Origin: Arcobacter sp. F2176
GTDB lineage: Bacteria; Campylobacterota; Campylobacteria; Campylobacterales; Arcobacteraceae
DNA length: 64,000 bases
Direction: 5' to 3'
Assembly: GCF_004116465.1 (NCBI RefSeq)
Contig: NZ_PDJV01000004.1
Location: forward strand, 1 to 64,000
The translations under genes were made by a program, and so were the position numbers. Of the stretch, positions 63,722 through 64,000 are shown in pieces. The notes below the pieces were generated by a model. It ran no database searches, had not been told where the DNA came from, and saw nothing but the letters and a program-made list of their open reading frames with translations. Position 1 is the first letter of the stretch; every line of letters begins with the position of its first letter.

Positions 63722-64000
63722 ATGAAAGAAACAAATGTTATTTGTCCATATTGTGGAACAGGATGCGGAATTAAATTAACTTCGCATGATAATAAAATTG
63801 TAAAAATAGAAGGTGTTAAAGAAAATCCAGTAAATGAAGGACATTTATGTCTTAAAGGATTATATGGATGGGATTATGTTGAGTCAAAAGATAGATTAAC
63901 AAAACCTTTAATTAGAAAAAAAGATGGTGTTTTCTCTAAAGAAGGAACTTTTGAAGAATCTTCATGGGATGAAGCATTATCATTAGTTGTTTCAAAAATG
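63722..64000 (+). CDS. fdhF: Formate dehydrogenase H catalytic subunit, N-terminal part (truncated by window edge)
   Basis: The first 93 codons of a molybdopterin enzyme: CPYCGTGCGIKL is the N-terminal 4Fe-4S motif (Cys-x2-Cys-x3-Cys) and GHLCLKG carries the fourth Cys. Placed directly after hyf and a formate channel, it is probably FdhF. The active-site Cys or selenocysteine lies beyond the window. Confidence 0.88.
   Translation, partial: MKETNVICPYCGTGCGIKLTSHDNKIVKIEGVKENPVNEGHLCLKGLYGWDYVESKDRLTKPLIRKKDGVFSKEGTFEESSWDEALSLVVSKM

Overview
The window is 64 kb of very AT-rich, tightly packed bacterial chromosome. The gene content points to an Arcobacter-like member of the Campylobacterota (Epsilonproteobacteria): an ArsS-type sensor kinase, a MagIII-type DNA glycosylase, a MutS7-type MutS with an HNH tail, the ftsH / phosphatidylserine-decarboxylase-like gene pair, and a Hyf/Hyc-type formate hydrogenlyase. 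This placement is inferred from protein families, not from an rRNA gene. I saw no rRNA, tRNA, CRISPR array, prophage or insertion sequence.

Layout. 1-6.4 kb: the start of a class I fumarase (runs off the left edge), a small secreted protein with an OmpR-type two-component system, an HI0933-family flavoprotein, and a leftward zinc ABC transporter znuABC behind a promoter with two matching palindromes. 6.4-16 kb: a rightward run of housekeeping and signalling genes (YmdB-type phosphodiesterase, MagIII-like glycosylase, ParA-like ATPase with a small coiled-coil membrane protein, ubiE, xseA, CheW and two response regulators, a periplasmic cyclophilin on the other strand, a 2Fe-2S ferredoxin, panD, ybaB, ispA). 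16-18 kb: groES-groEL under a textbook TTGACA/TACAAT promoter with a CIRCE operator. 18.3-32 kb: a YkgJ-type cysteine cluster protein, glmS, metK (with an odd repeated leader), accD, a thiE-like gene, rlmH, a DksA-type gene, dus, prmA, ftsH, a degenerate Psd-like gene and leuA, which is preceded by a strong promoter and a leucine-rich leader peptide. 32-37.7 kb: a DUF1538/P-II membrane fusion, a thioredoxin-like protein, a haem-binding protein and the MutS7-HNH gene. 37.7-41.5 kb (leftward): ethanolamine permease, eutC and eutB. 41.7-48.3 kb: a c-haem diguanylate cyclase, a CheY, then leftward MFS, hisA, a TIGR01777 epimerase, hisH and comF-like. 48.4-52 kb: a chemoreceptor and a MATE pump. 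52.1-64 kb: a Crp/Fnr regulator divergent from a formate hydrogenlyase operon (hyfA-B-C-E-F-G-H-I, hycH, hycI, formate channel, and the start of fdhF, cut by the right edge).

How the parts fit: the last 12 kb form one system. Formate enters through the FNT channel, is oxidised by FdhF, and electrons pass through HyfA and the other FeS proteins to the NiFe hydrogenase HyfG, with HycH and HycI maturing it and HyfB/C/E/F as the membrane arm. The divergent Crp/Fnr protein closely resembles CooA in its recognition helix, and the intergenic region holds two TGTCA-N6-TGACA dyads of the CooA type. The regulator nevertheless lacks the CooA haem ligands. This pairing, the leuA leader, the hisH hairpin, the metK repeats and the twin znu operators are the least ordinary things here. 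Two genes (HI0933-like and YkgJ-like) appear to use non-standard start codons (ATA, ATC), and their N-terminal motifs would be lost if conventional starts were used.
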